From: Sedimenticola selenatireducens DSM 17993
GTDB lineage: Bacteria; Pseudomonadota; Gammaproteobacteria; Chromatiales; Chromatiaceae
Assembly: GCF_000428045.1 (NCBI RefSeq)
Contig: NZ_ATZE01000011.1
Span: forward strand, 1 to 64,000
Reading direction: 5' to 3'
DNA length: 64,000 nt
Shown here: positions 27,699-36,212 of the stretch, in pieces
Layout: the number at the start of each line of letters is the position of its first letter
How positions within the stretch are numbered: position 1 is the stretch's first letter
Notes under the pieces: generated by a model
Told to the model about the DNA's origin: nothing
What the model saw: the letters and a program-made list of their open reading frames with translations, nothing else
The model's database searches: none
Position numbers and translations under genes: made by a program

Positions 27699-27714
27699 AG
27701 GTATGGTATTTGCT
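27699..27714 (+). promoter_or_regulatory. Sigma-54 promoter of moaA
   Basis: AGGTATGGTATTTGCT has the GG-N10-GC spacing and a perfect TTTGCT -12 element. It shares GGTATG-N3-TTTGC with the formate dehydrogenase and HTH/PBP regulator promoters. Predicted start near 27726, 25 nt before the moaA ATG. Confidence 0.75.
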
Positions 27715-27750
27715 CGGAGCTGACTCTACACTTTGTCTTGAGGAGTGGTT

Positions 27751-28782
27751 ATGGATGAGTCAGAGTACATCAGCAGCAGTGCTACGACAGAGCGTCAGGG
27801 CCTGATCGACCGATTTGGCAGGGAGATTAAGTATCTGCGTATCTCGGTTACCGACCGGTGTGACCTGCGCTGTGTCTACTGTATGTCGGAGGAGATGCAG
27901 TTTGTACCCCGCTCCCAGCTGCTGACCCTGGAAGAACTCTACCGTATCGGCAAAACATTCGTCGAACTGGGGGTCAACAAGATCCGCATCACCGGTGGCG
28001 AACCCTTGACCCGCCGGAACATCATTCATCTGTTTCAGTCGCTGGGCCAACTGGATGGCCTGAACGATTTCACCCTTACCACCAACGGCACCCAGCTGCC
28101 GAAATATGCCAAAGCACTCAAGGCGGCCGGTGTCACCCGGATCAATATCAGCCTGGATACCCTGCAACCGGACCGTTTCCACGCCATCACCCGCACCGGT
28201 GAGCTGCAACGCACCCTGGATGGTATCGATGCCGCGCTGGATGCCGGTTTCGGGCGCATCAAGATCAATTCGGTTATTCTGAAACACCGTAATCACGACG
28301 AGGTGGTGGATCTGGTGCAGTTCTGCCAGGCGCGCGGCATGGATATAAGCTTCATCGAGGAGATGCCCCTGGGGATAATCAGCGAGCATGATCGCGCCGA
28401 GGCCTACTACTCCAGCGACCAGATTCTGCAGGATCTGCAACAGGTGTACTCCCTGCTGCCCACGACGGAAACCACTGGCGGTCCCTCACGCTACTACCGG
28501 ATCAGCGACAGCGAGACCCGGGTGGGCTTTATCTCTCCCCACAGCCACAACTTCTGCGACAGTTGCAACCGGGTACGTATGACAGCCGAAGGCCGATTGC
28601 TGCTCTGCCTCGGTCAGGAACACTCCATGGATCTGCGCCGTGTACTGCGTGCACATCCGCTGGATGATGCACCGTTGCGCGCCGCCATACGAGAATCCAT
28701 GAATATAAAACCCAAAGGTCACGATTTCGATCTCACCAGTCAACCTGTGCTATTCAGACACATGAACGCCACCGGCGGCTGA
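27751..28782 (+). CDS. moaA: GTP 3',8-cyclase MoaA
   Basis: MoaA is a radical SAM enzyme that, with MoaC, makes cyclic pyranopterin from GTP, the first step of molybdenum cofactor synthesis. The 343-aa protein has the N-terminal cluster motif CDLRCVYC (about residues 30-37), the ITGGEP motif, the C-terminal cluster CDSCNRVRM ... C and the conserved C-terminal GG. GAGGAG at 27740-27745 selects the ATG at 27751 over the GTG two codons earlier. It diverges from the molybdenum-dependent formate dehydrogenase operon, which needs its product. Confidence 0.96.
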   Translation: MDESEYISSSATTERQGLIDRFGREIKYLRISVTDRCDLRCVYCMSEEMQFVPRSQLLTLEELYRIGKTFVELGVNKIRITGGEPLTRRNIIHLFQSLGQLDGLNDFTLTTNGTQLPKYAKALKAAGVTRINISLDTLQPDRFHAITRTGELQRTLDGIDAALDAGFGRIKINSVILKHRNHDEVVDLVQFCQARGMDISFIEEMPLGIISEHDRAEAYYSSDQILQDLQQVYSLLPTTETTGGPSRYYRISDSETRVGFISPHSHNFCDSCNRVRMTAEGRLLLCLGQEHSMDLRRVLRAHPLDDAPLRAAIRESMNIKPKGHDFDLTSQPVLFRHMNATGG

Positions 28783-28871
28783 TCGTAAAATCTGGTGATG
28801 TGAATCAACACACGTTCCTCCGTAACGTGCCATAGTTACACGTGAGAGTATCCAACCGGAGGAATCAACCC

Positions 28872-29147
28872 ATGCTGACTTTTGAAGACTGTCTCGGCCT
28901 CTGTGAACTGGATGAAGATGAAATCATGGCCATTGCCGAGCATGAACATGTTCCGGAAATCGTCGCACTGGAGATGGCCCAGTATCTTATCCAACTACCG
29001 GACGGAACGGTGACCATCAAGCGCATGATAGTGGAGGATATCCAGCACGCCAGGGAGAACAACAACCTGGCCCATGCGGAACTGCTGCAAAGTGCGCTGA
29101 AGCATTTTATCGCCACTCACCCCGAGTTTGACGCATACCGCCGCTGA
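28872..29147 (+). CDS. Small conserved-looking acidic protein downstream of moaA
   Basis: The 91-aa soluble protein begins MLTFEDCLGLCEL and is rich in acidic residues and predicted helices. It has no signal peptide or known motif, and I do not recognise the family. GGAGG at 28857-28861 fixes the start. It lies 89 bp after moaA in the same direction. The gap contains CACGTT-N7-AACGTG. Co-transcription with moaA is possible but no function can be assigned. Confidence 0.7.
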   Translation: MLTFEDCLGLCELDEDEIMAIAEHEHVPEIVALEMAQYLIQLPDGTVTIKRMIVEDIQHARENNNLAHAELLQSALKHFIATHPEFDAYRR

Positions 29148-29277
29148 TCCGTGCGCCCTGCTGACGAACGTCATTCCGGCGCTGGGACTGTTGCATGCTG
29201 AAATCTGAATCCCGCCTCATTTCATCGGATTTTGCCGGCCACAGGTTGAAGAAGGCCGGCGGAGTCTGTACTGGTTG

Positions 29278-29922
29278 TTACATATAGATCCTCTGTTGCT
29301 CTCCCGGATCAGCGAATAACGGTGCCTGAGGGTGCAACCCCGCACCCTTCAGGGGTATGGCACGAATTACGAAACGGCCCGTGCCTCCCGGCAACAGTGC
29401 ATCAAAGGGGTAACAGGTGATCAGCGTGAGCAGGGATTGACCCTGATCCAGCAGCCAGAGATCGCCCTGGTCATGCACTTCCGCACTGACAACCGCATAC
29501 ATCAGCCTGGCACCACTTGCCGGTATCAGTTCAATCAGGTCACCCGGTTGCAGATCCCGGAGAAACCGGAAATGGGTGTCCCGGTGACCACTGAGCACAC
29601 TGTTGCCATCCATACCGGGAGTGGCGGTTCCCGCAATATGTCCTGGTCCGAAAGCCAGAGTCCGGCCGCTGGCACCTGACAGGACAACTTGATCAACACC
29701 GAGCCGTGGCACCCTCAGCCGGGCCACCGGCCAGGTATCGGCCCAGGGCCAGGGGCGCACCCGCGCCTCACCCGCCTGGGTGGTCTCCCAGGCCGACTGC
29801 AGCAGATACTGGGCCAGCCAGGCTTTTGCCTTGATATATCCGCCCTCAGCAATCTGCCAGATACCGGCCAGTATCATCCCGACGACCAGCCAATGCATCA
29901 GGCGATCCCGGGACCGGTTCAT
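29278..29922 (-). CDS. Class GN (marine proteobacterial) sortase
   Basis: This 214-aa membrane-anchored cysteine transpeptidase has an N-terminal helix (about residues 9-26) and a sortase fold with catalytic H113 (LSGHRDTHF), C170 (LITCYPF) and R187. It is predicted to cleave the sorting signal of the VIT/VWA protein encoded directly upstream, whose stop overlaps its start (ATGA). This family occurs as a dedicated one-target system in proteobacteria, with PdsR/PdsS regulators, which are also present in this window. Confidence 0.92.
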   Translation of the reverse strand: MNRSRDRLMHWLVVGMILAGIWQIAEGGYIKAKAWLAQYLLQSAWETTQAGEARVRPWPWADTWPVARLRVPRLGVDQVVLSGASGRTLAFGPGHIAGTATPGMDGNSVLSGHRDTHFRFLRDLQPGDLIELIPASGARLMYAVVSAEVHDQGDLWLLDQGQSLLTLITCYPFDALLPGGTGRFVIRAIPLKGAGLHPQAPLFADPGEQQRIYM

Positions 29923-32120
29923 AGAACATTCCCCCCATGCACCTTACCATCACTCACCGGTCCCACCCGCACCCCGAAGCCGACACCCGGCCAGCGGGAA
30001 AAGAGCACTCCGCAGGCCAGCAGCAACAGACCAACCAGGAGGTTCCATTCCGACGTCGTTGCCGTTTGCGGCAGGCTGCCGAACACCCTGGCCGCACTCC
30101 AGCCTTGCGGCAGGTTGGTCGGCACCGCCTTGTTTTCCAGCCCCTGATCCGCCGGTCGGGACGGCGTCTTGTCCACGGCCACCAGGCTGGTATAGCGACT
30201 CACCAGCCGGTGGGTCAAGGCAACGTCCAGCACCGCCTTGCGCACCTCGGGCTCGGCAACACCCTGCGCCCGCTGGTCCATCAGATCGGCGATCTTGCGA
30301 CGGGCCCAGAGCTGATGCACCCCGGACCGTGCCGCCCCGCCCCGCAGGGTGACCTGCTGTTGCCAGGGGACGCCGGCGGCATCCCCCGTGAGGGTCAGCG
30401 GCAGGTTCGGTTGTTGCAGCTTCAGCGCCACCAGAACCGGCTCTCCCAGATAGAGATCGGGTATCCGCGCCGGCCACATCTCCACTGGCTGATCTTGCGG
30501 CCAGTGGATCTCGATATCGGTAAGTCGCGGCGTCTCCAGCTTGCTGAACAGGGCCGCCATCTTCTCACCCACTTCCGCCACCTTGCCGATGTAGGTGAAG
30601 GTGCCCCGACCAAACTGCGCCGCCCGGGTCATGAAAAAGCTGTTCGGTGCCGAGCCGATTCCCACGGTGAACAGACGACTGTCACCAAGTTGCTGATGAA
30701 TCAGGCTGAACAGCGCCTGCTCGTTACCCACGCTGCCATCGGTGAGAAAGATAATCTGGCGCAACACCCCCTGCTCCGGCTGCTGGCCCAGGGCCAGTTG
30801 CAGCGCCGGCAACATCTCGGTCCCGCCATCCGCCACCAGTCGATCGACGTAAGAAAGGGCCCGCTGCAGGTTGTCCGCAGTAGCCGCCACGGCCCGGGAA
30901 AACAGCGCCGAGGTTTGATGATTGAACTGGATGACATTGAATCGATCGGCCGTTGTCAGCCGCTCCAGTGCCAGTTTGAGTGCGGCGCGGGCCTGGATGA
31001 TGGAATCGCCATGCATCGACCCCGATGTGTCGATCACATAGATGACCTCCCTCGGCACACGCAGTGCCGTGGCCCCTGCCGGTGCCGGTGCTGGCGGCAT
31101 CAACATCAGCAACGCATACTCATCACCCTGCCACTGTTCATTGAACAGTGCCGCCTGGGGCGCATTCCCTGGCGCGGGCACCCAGAGCAGCTCAAAATCC
31201 CGATTCGCCGGCACCTGCGCATCCTGCAGTGTCAACTGATAGATTCCCTGGGCATTTTTTTCTGTATTCACCGCATGATAGACGCTCTCCAGATGTGCCA
31301 GCGGCATACCCGGATCCAGCCGAATATGCATCGACACCGGATTGACCGGAGCTTCTGTCGGCGCCACCACCGGTGGCGTGATACGCGAGGCATCGGGCAC
31401 TTCAGGGGTATCCCGCGCCCAGCCATTGCCCTGAAATGCCGTCACCTCAGGACTCCCCGATGGATATCCCGGAATATAGCGGGGTGCCACCACCAGTGGA
31501 AAACGGAGTCTGAACTGCCCCTGGCTGTAGGGAATCGCCTGCTGATACTCGATCTCCACCTGCACCGTCTCACCGGGTGCGATATTGGCCACGGCGGTGG
31601 TAAAGATATTCGGGCGCTCCTGGTCCAGCAGGCTGGCCTTTTTCCCTTCCCGCCTGGCCGCTTCGTAGGCTTTTCGCGCCTCGCCCTTTTCGCGGATCTC
31701 GCCCTCAATCAGGCGTTCACCGATACGCAACCGCATCCGGTCAACCGCCGCCTCCTCGGGCAGGGGAAACACGTAGCTGCCCTCCACCCATTCAGCGGCG
31801 GGATTCCTGAAGCGCTGACGCACCGTCACCCGCGCCAGCATGCCGCTGATATTCATCGCTACATCGGTATGCAGCACCGGCGCTTCCACGACCACACCGC
31901 CACTGGCCTGTTTCAGCAGCAGCGAACCACGCTGTACCAGGTCAGGCCGAATCCGTTCTGACTGCAGTGAGCCGACGTTGTCAGCCGCCTCCACCGGCCT
32001 GATGAAGATGAACACCAGTAACCCGAGCAACAGCGATGTAACAACACCCGCCAGCAGGGACGCCAGGGAGGTGAACCACATATCCCGTCCCAGATGATTA
32101 ACCGGTTTTTGCTTTGGCAT
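29919..32120 (-). CDS. Marine proteobacterial sortase target protein (VIT and VWA domains)
   Basis: The 733-aa secreted protein has an N-terminal helix (about 18-40), a VIT domain (about 70-190) and a von Willebrand A domain with MIDAS motif DTSGSMHGDS near residue 365. At the C-terminus is a sorting signal: LPQTA at residues 683-687, a hydrophobic segment (NLLVGLLLLACGVLF) and then a basic, glycine-rich tail of about 25 residues. It resembles the inter-alpha-trypsin inhibitor heavy chain layout and is the family target of the adjacent sortase. AAGGGG precedes the ATG. The tail after the membrane segment is longer than in usual LPxTG signals. Confidence 0.93.
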   Translation of the reverse strand: MPKQKPVNHLGRDMWFTSLASLLAGVVTSLLLGLLVFIFIRPVEAADNVGSLQSERIRPDLVQRGSLLLKQASGGVVVEAPVLHTDVAMNISGMLARVTVRQRFRNPAAEWVEGSYVFPLPEEAAVDRMRLRIGERLIEGEIREKGEARKAYEAARREGKKASLLDQERPNIFTTAVANIAPGETVQVEIEYQQAIPYSQGQFRLRFPLVVAPRYIPGYPSGSPEVTAFQGNGWARDTPEVPDASRITPPVVAPTEAPVNPVSMHIRLDPGMPLAHLESVYHAVNTEKNAQGIYQLTLQDAQVPANRDFELLWVPAPGNAPQAALFNEQWQGDEYALLMLMPPAPAPAGATALRVPREVIYVIDTSGSMHGDSIIQARAALKLALERLTTADRFNVIQFNHQTSALFSRAVAATADNLQRALSYVDRLVADGGTEMLPALQLALGQQPEQGVLRQIIFLTDGSVGNEQALFSLIHQQLGDSRLFTVGIGSAPNSFFMTRAAQFGRGTFTYIGKVAEVGEKMAALFSKLETPRLTDIEIHWPQDQPVEMWPARIPDLYLGEPVLVALKLQQPNLPLTLTGDAAGVPWQQQVTLRGGAARSGVHQLWARRKIADLMDQRAQGVAEPEVRKAVLDVALTHRLVSRYTSLVAVDKTPSRPADQGLENKAVPTNLPQGWSAARVFGSLPQTATTSEWNLLVGLLLLACGVLFSRWPGVGFGVRVGPVSDGKVHGGNVL

Positions 32121-32255
32121 GACGATCCCCTTGGGTTTTTTTCGGTTTTTGGCTGAACCCGGCCCGCGGAGGCGGGGACAATCGGTAAAGTTCCCGGTTC
32201 ATCGTCTCCGGGGAACAGTAGAGAAAGTGCTCACTCAGCGGTTGGATGAGCCGAC

Positions 32256-33002
32256 TCATGAGGTGGCCCCCGACAGGAACCGGATCACCACCTGGCGGTC
32301 GTAGCCCAACCCCTCGCGGTCCTCGGCCGGATAACGCGCATCCGCCTCGCCATGCGCCTGCCGGACAATGCGCTCCGGGTCCACGCCATGCAGGATCAAC
32401 TGCCGGCTGACCGCCTCCGCTCGCGCCACACTCAGATTCTGGTTGCCCCCCTCCCTGCCACGACGGTCTGCATGGGCATGAATCACTATCCGCAGCTCGC
32501 CGATAGTCCGCAGCGCCACTGCCAGATGTGTCAGCTCACGCAGATCATCCGGTTCCATGACGTTTTGCCCGGTTCGAAAATGGATGCGGTGGACAAAGCC
32601 GTTGGCTATGGCATCCAACTGCTGTTGATAGCTCGATTTTGCCGACTCCAGCCGTTGTGTCAGTTGCTGCACCTGCGATAGCTGTTGCTGTTCAAGCTGC
32701 TCCACCTCCTGCCGGGCACTGCGCAGATCGGATTCGAGCCCCGCACTTCTGCCTGCCAGCACACCCCCGGCGGCACCCAGGATAAGTCCCGGTGGACCAG
32801 CCAGGAGCGCACCGGCGATGGCACCGATTCCGGCACCTTGCCACTCACCCGCATAGTGAACGTAACCAGCCATCTGGTCGTCTTCACCAGCCTGCCACTG
32901 TTCCAACCCCAACGCCGTTCCCTGCCCCCGGGTCTGATAAGCATTGGCATTGCCAGCCAACATCACACCGACGATCAGGGAATTAACTACCAGTCTATTC
33001 AT
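32256..33002 (-). CDS. OmpA-family protein of the sortase locus
   Basis: The 248-aa precursor has a signal peptide (ANA cleavage near residue 21), a glycine-zipper hydrophobic stretch (about 55-85), a coiled coil of glutamine-rich heptads (about 90-130) and a C-terminal OmpA-like peptidoglycan-binding domain. That domain contains VIHAHADRRG, NLSVARAEAV and the closing GYDRQVVIRF. It probably spans outer membrane and peptidoglycan. It is 135 bp upstream of the sortase target, same strand, and such proteins recur in these sortase loci. GGGAG supports the ATG at 33002. Confidence 0.88.
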   Translation of the reverse strand: MNRLVVNSLIVGVMLAGNANAYQTRGQGTALGLEQWQAGEDDQMAGYVHYAGEWQGAGIGAIAGALLAGPPGLILGAAGGVLAGRSAGLESDLRSARQEVEQLEQQQLSQVQQLTQRLESAKSSYQQQLDAIANGFVHRIHFRTGQNVMEPDDLRELTHLAVALRTIGELRIVIHAHADRRGREGGNQNLSVARAEAVSRQLILHGVDPERIVRQAHGEADARYPAEDREGLGYDRQVVIRFLSGATS

Positions 33003-33154
33003 CACACGCTCCCGATTGGTCCAGCGCACCATCCCTGGTGAAGCAGTCATCCTGACTTGCGCCGGTTGCTTGTTATGTTGCGGACATTAAAAGGGAGTGG
33101 GATGGCAGGTGGATTTCCTTCTCCGGGCAATCTGCTGACGGATTCGGGCAAAAT

Positions 33155-33171
33155 TGTGGCAATTTGTCCAA
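33155..33171. promoter_or_regulatory. Palindromic upstream site 2 (HTH/PBP regulator)
   Basis: TGTGGCA-ATT-TGTCCAA matches TGNGRCA-N3-TGTCNCA except near its last bases. It lies 107 bp upstream of the sigma-54 -24 element of the regulator gene. The flank CAAAATTG resembles the flanks of the other two copies. Confidence 0.6.
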
Positions 33172-33277
33172 GCCGGCCAGCAGCATTGGTACAAATCTGA
33201 CCACATTCGGGGAGCCGGTTTCGACAAACAGGCGGAAAAACCGACTAACTATCGGGAGAACGGATATAAAACCATCG

Positions 33278-33293
33278 CGGTATGAAATTTGCC
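33278..33293 (+). promoter_or_regulatory. Sigma-54 promoter of the HTH/PBP regulator gene
   Basis: CGGTATGAAATTTGCC keeps GG-N10-GC and the GGTATG-N3-TTTGC core seen at the formate dehydrogenase and moaA promoters. Predicted start near 33305, which requires translation to begin at 33337 or later and not at the first in-frame codon at 33289. Confidence 0.7.
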
Positions 33294-33336
33294 TGAAGTA
33301 TCAGGGCACATTCGAGCAAGACTAGAGAATCCACTG

Positions 33337-34251
33337 ATGGCGGCCTTAATGTCACCCCACAGCGATGCGTTCATGAGTGTCAAGCAGGTGGCCGAATACC
33401 TCCACCTGAACGAAAAGAAAATCTACGCACTGGTCAATGAGGGCGGCATTCCGGCCACCAAGGTTACCGGCAAATGGATGTTTCCACGTGAGTTGGTTAA
33501 CCGCTGGATGCTGGACTCGACTCACGGTGGCCTGCTGAGCGATCGGCTGGTGATCTCCGGCGGGGAAGACCCGCTGCTCTATCATCTGGTCCAGGAATTT
33601 GCCCGGGCGACGGGGGCGCATGCCCTGATCAGTTATACCCCTACCAGCACCCGTCTGGGGCTGGACCTACTGCAATCCAACCGGGTGGACACCTGCGGCA
33701 TTCACTGGGGACCGGATACTGAAAGCCACATCCGTCACCCGGCACTGTTGAGCCAGTATCCCCAGCATCGTCAGTGGGTGCTGATTCGCGCCTTCAAACG
33801 GGAACAGGGACTGGTAATCACTCCGGCGATTACCGGGCGGGTCAAAGAGCCACAACCACTGTTTGATCCCCGGTATCGCTGGGTACTGCGGCAGACCGGA
33901 TCGGGGGCACAGCGATTCCTGCTGGAGCTGCTGAGTCACTACGGCATCGACAAGGACCAATTAAACTGTTGCATCACCGCGCTGTCCGAACGGGAGGCAG
34001 CCGCCGCCATCGCCATGCAGCGGGCCGATATCGCACCCGGCACCCGAGCCACGGCAACCGCGTATGGCTTAGGTTTTATACCCTGTGGCTGGGTCTCATT
34101 CGATCTCGCCCTACCCCGGGCGATCTGGTTCAGAAAACTGTTTCAGGAACTCCTGACACGATTGAAATCCCAACCGTGCCAGGCAATGGCTGACCTGTTT
34201 ACCGGCTACAACCTGGATGGTGCCGGAGAGTTGGTTTGGGGGGATGAATAA
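33337..34251 (+). CDS. Excisionase-type HTH regulator with PBP-like substrate-binding domain
   Basis: The 304-aa cytoplasmic protein has an N-terminal MerR/excisionase-type winged HTH (MSVKQVAEYLHLNEKKIYAL, about residues 13-32) fused to a periplasmic-binding-protein-like domain of the COG1910 type, some of which bind molybdate or tungstate. This suggests an oxyanion-sensing regulator for molybdoenzyme genes (inference). The predicted sigma-54 transcript start excludes the earlier frame opening. Starts at 33337, 33349 or 33373 all remain possible. It converges on the small gene at 34275. Confidence 0.82.
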   Translation: MAALMSPHSDAFMSVKQVAEYLHLNEKKIYALVNEGGIPATKVTGKWMFPRELVNRWMLDSTHGGLLSDRLVISGGEDPLLYHLVQEFARATGAHALISYTPTSTRLGLDLLQSNRVDTCGIHWGPDTESHIRHPALLSQYPQHRQWVLIRAFKREQGLVITPAITGRVKEPQPLFDPRYRWVLRQTGSGAQRFLLELLSHYGIDKDQLNCCITALSEREAAAAIAMQRADIAPGTRATATAYGLGFIPCGWVSFDLALPRAIWFRKLFQELLTRLKSQPCQAMADLFTGYNLDGAGELVWGDE

Positions 34252-34274
34252 CGGATGGAAACCCCGGCAGGCTC

Positions 34275-34523
34275 CTAGTCGAGATTTTTCAGACCTTTCA
34301 GGGCAATATCCAGCCGCTCTCCCTCCAGATACTGGAAGCAGCGGGCACTCCACTCATCGGGCGTCATACCGCCATCGGCAAGCATCGCCGAGACCACCTG
34401 CCCCCACTGGATCAGGTAGGCATTCGTTTCCAGCAGTTTGGTGTGCTGCTCGAGAATTTCCCGGCGTCTTTTATCCAGCTTCTCAAGCTCTCTTTCAACA
34501 AATAACCCATGCTCATCGGTCAT
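34275..34523 (-). CDS. Small helical protein of unknown function
   Basis: The 82-aa protein has a charged coiled-coil N-terminus (VERELEKLDKRRREILEQH) and no signal or known motif. AAAGGT six bases before the ATG at 34523 fixes the start and shortens the open frame by 30 codons. It lies downstream of the sigma-54 activator gene on the same strand, 205 bp away, and may belong to the same regulatory block. I do not recognise the family. Confidence 0.6.
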   Translation of the reverse strand: MTDEHGLFVERELEKLDKRRREILEQHTKLLETNAYLIQWGQVVSAMLADGGMTPDEWSARCFQYLEGERLDIALKGLKNLD

Positions 34524-34728
34524 GACAGTACCTTTAATTAATCGATCAATATCTTTGCGGTATTTGCATGGATAGTATCCTGACACCACAGCCTGCCTCA
34601 ACTGACAGTCCATATAACTTTCGGAACCTGCAGCCGCAACGTCGACGGAATAACTTATTGATCACAGCCGACCAAAAACAGATTTCTGAACGGAAACACC
34701 AACAGCAAGAAAAAATCAACCGGGATAC

Positions 34729-36138
34729 TCAGTCACCCCGTTTGCCGCGCTGCCCACTCATTTCCCAGGCCTGAACTTTTCTCTCCAGCGTCTTGCGCGA
34801 TATACCCAACAGTCGCGCCGCGGCGGATTTGTTGCCCCCTTCGCGCTCCAGTACTCTGAGAATATGCCGCTTTTCCACACCTTCCAGCTGCAGATCGGCA
34901 TCGCTATCCCGCGCTACAACTGCCACATCTGCGCTACTTGGCCGGGCCAGGCATTGACTGGGACTACTGTTGAGCAGCAGGCATCGTTCAATTACATTTT
35001 TTAGTTCGCGCACATTACCCGGCCAGTTGTAACTACTCAGGCAGGCCAGATCGCCAGCAGAAAATTCCGGCGGCTCAACCCCCAGTTCCGACGCCAGCGA
35101 CTTGCTGAAGTAGTCGGTCAACACCGGAATATCGTCCAATCGTTCCCGCAACGAAGGCATACGGATGGAGAGTACATTCAAGCGGTAAAAGAGATCCTCA
35201 CGAAACTCCCCGGAGCTCACCAGCTCACCCAGATCCTGGTTGGTTGCGGCGATAATCCGTACCACTACGGGAACCTCCTTGTTGGAACCGACCGGCCGCA
35301 CCGTTCGATCCTCCAGCACGCGCAACAGATGAGCCTGCATGGAGAGCGGCATCTCGCCAATCTCATCCAGGAAAAGAGTCCCCTCATTGGCATAGGTAAA
35401 CAACCCTTCACGCGCCTGATGGGCTCCGGTAAAGGCGCCCTTGATATGACCGAACAGCTCACTTTCCAGCAACTCGGCAGAAATAGCGCCGCAATTCACC
35501 GGCACAAAACTGCCGGAACGGCCACTCCACTGATGAATCGCCCGGGCGGCCAGCTCTTTCCCCGTGCCGGACTCGCCTTCAATCAGTACGGTCGAGGGCA
35601 TGGGCGCAACCCGTTTGATCACCTGGCAGAGGCTTCGGATCAGCTCGCACTCCCCCACCATTCCCGACTTGTCAAAAATGTGCTCCACTTGGCGGCGTAG
35701 CACGAAATTCTCCCGCTGCATCTTTTGGCGATCCATGTAACGTTTCACCGAAGCCAGCATCTGCTCCATGCGAAAAGGTTTCATGATGAAATCCTCCGCA
35801 CCGGCACGAAGTGCGGCGACGGCAGTCTCCAGATCGGCATAGGCGGTCATGAAAATCACCCCGGTTGCGGCTCCCTGCCCGCGCAATGCATTCACCCATT
35901 CAACGCCGGTGCGTCCCGGCAACCGGATATCCGCAATGATCAGGTCAAAATAGCAGCGATCATTCAGTACCTCGGCGGCGGCGGCACTGTCGGCAGTCTC
36001 CACCAAACCGAAATACTTCTGCAGCCCTCGCTGCAGAAAGCTGCGTATTTCCGGCTCGTGATCCACAATCAGTACCGAGGTCATGCGAGTGTTCGACTCA
36101 ACCCGGTCTGGGTCCACTAGATGTTCTCCCACTATCAT
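34729..36138 (-). CDS. NtrC-family sigma-54-dependent response regulator
   Basis: The 469-aa activator has a receiver domain (about 20-135; phospho-acceptor D70 in IIADIRLPG, conserved K120). An AAA+ domain follows with Walker A GESGTGKE (188-195) and the sigma-54 contact loop GAFTGA (234-239), then a Fis-type HTH (GGNKSAAARLLGISRKTLERKV) at the C-terminus. The usual Asp-Asp acidic pair of the receiver reads Asp-His (IVDHEPEI). No partner kinase is adjacent. Palindromic sites and sigma-54 promoters beside it and at the fdh operon make it the likely activator of formate/molybdopterin genes. The start is uncertain: a GTG at 36141, ATGs at 36138 and 36084. Confidence 0.9.
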   Translation of the reverse strand: MIVGEHLVDPDRVESNTRMTSVLIVDHEPEIRSFLQRGLQKYFGLVETADSAAAAEVLNDRCYFDLIIADIRLPGRTGVEWVNALRGQGAATGVIFMTAYADLETAVAALRAGAEDFIMKPFRMEQMLASVKRYMDRQKMQRENFVLRRQVEHIFDKSGMVGECELIRSLCQVIKRVAPMPSTVLIEGESGTGKELAARAIHQWSGRSGSFVPVNCGAISAELLESELFGHIKGAFTGAHQAREGLFTYANEGTLFLDEIGEMPLSMQAHLLRVLEDRTVRPVGSNKEVPVVVRIIAATNQDLGELVSSGEFREDLFYRLNVLSIRMPSLRERLDDIPVLTDYFSKSLASELGVEPPEFSAGDLACLSSYNWPGNVRELKNVIERCLLLNSSPSQCLARPSSADVAVVARDSDADLQLEGVEKRHILRVLEREGGNKSAAARLLGISRKTLERKVQAWEMSGQRGKRGD

Positions 36139-36191
36139 CACCTTGCTTCTGGAATCTGAGAATTAAAAAGCACAAGGAACCACGCGTCCCT

Positions 36192-36208
36192 GGGGACATA
36201 TTGTTATT
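36192..36208. promoter_or_regulatory. Degenerate palindrome copy near the activator promoter
   Basis: GGGGACA-TAT-TGTTATT keeps the left half-site and TGT of the right half of the 17-bp motif. It overlaps the predicted transcript start of the activator gene, where binding would more likely repress than activate. Confidence 0.35.
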
Positions 36209-36212
36209 CTGA

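Larger units (their letters stand above)
27445..27750. other. Divergent regulatory region of the formate dehydrogenase operon and moaA
   Basis: These 306 bp contain two outward sigma-54 promoters (27484-27499 minus, 27699-27714 plus) and, between them, the 17-bp palindrome at 27575. Around 27601-27662 there is a further cluster of GGACA / TGTCC half-sites. The best of these is GGGACAA-N10-TTGTCCC at 27608-27631, followed by TTGTCC-CACC-GGACAA at 27625-27640. The arrangement suggests one shared activator-binding array for both operons. Confidence 0.7.
33003..33336. other. Divergent region between the ompA-like gene and the HTH/PBP regulator
   Basis: These 334 bp hold the 17-bp palindrome (33155-33171), a sigma-54 promoter (33278-33293, plus strand) and presumably the minus-strand promoter of the sortase locus, which I could not pinpoint. 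No gene is visible. Confidence 0.6.

Noticed and set aside
29183-29203. GG-N10-GC sigma-54-like match GGGACTGTTGCATGCT
   Set aside because: The -12 element is poor and no plus-strand gene follows; treated as chance.
29937-31961. 674-aa open frame antisense to the sortase target gene
   Set aside because: Very His/Arg/Gln-rich with no recognisable domain; it is the shadow of the VIT/VWA gene, which has clear motifs and a proper start.
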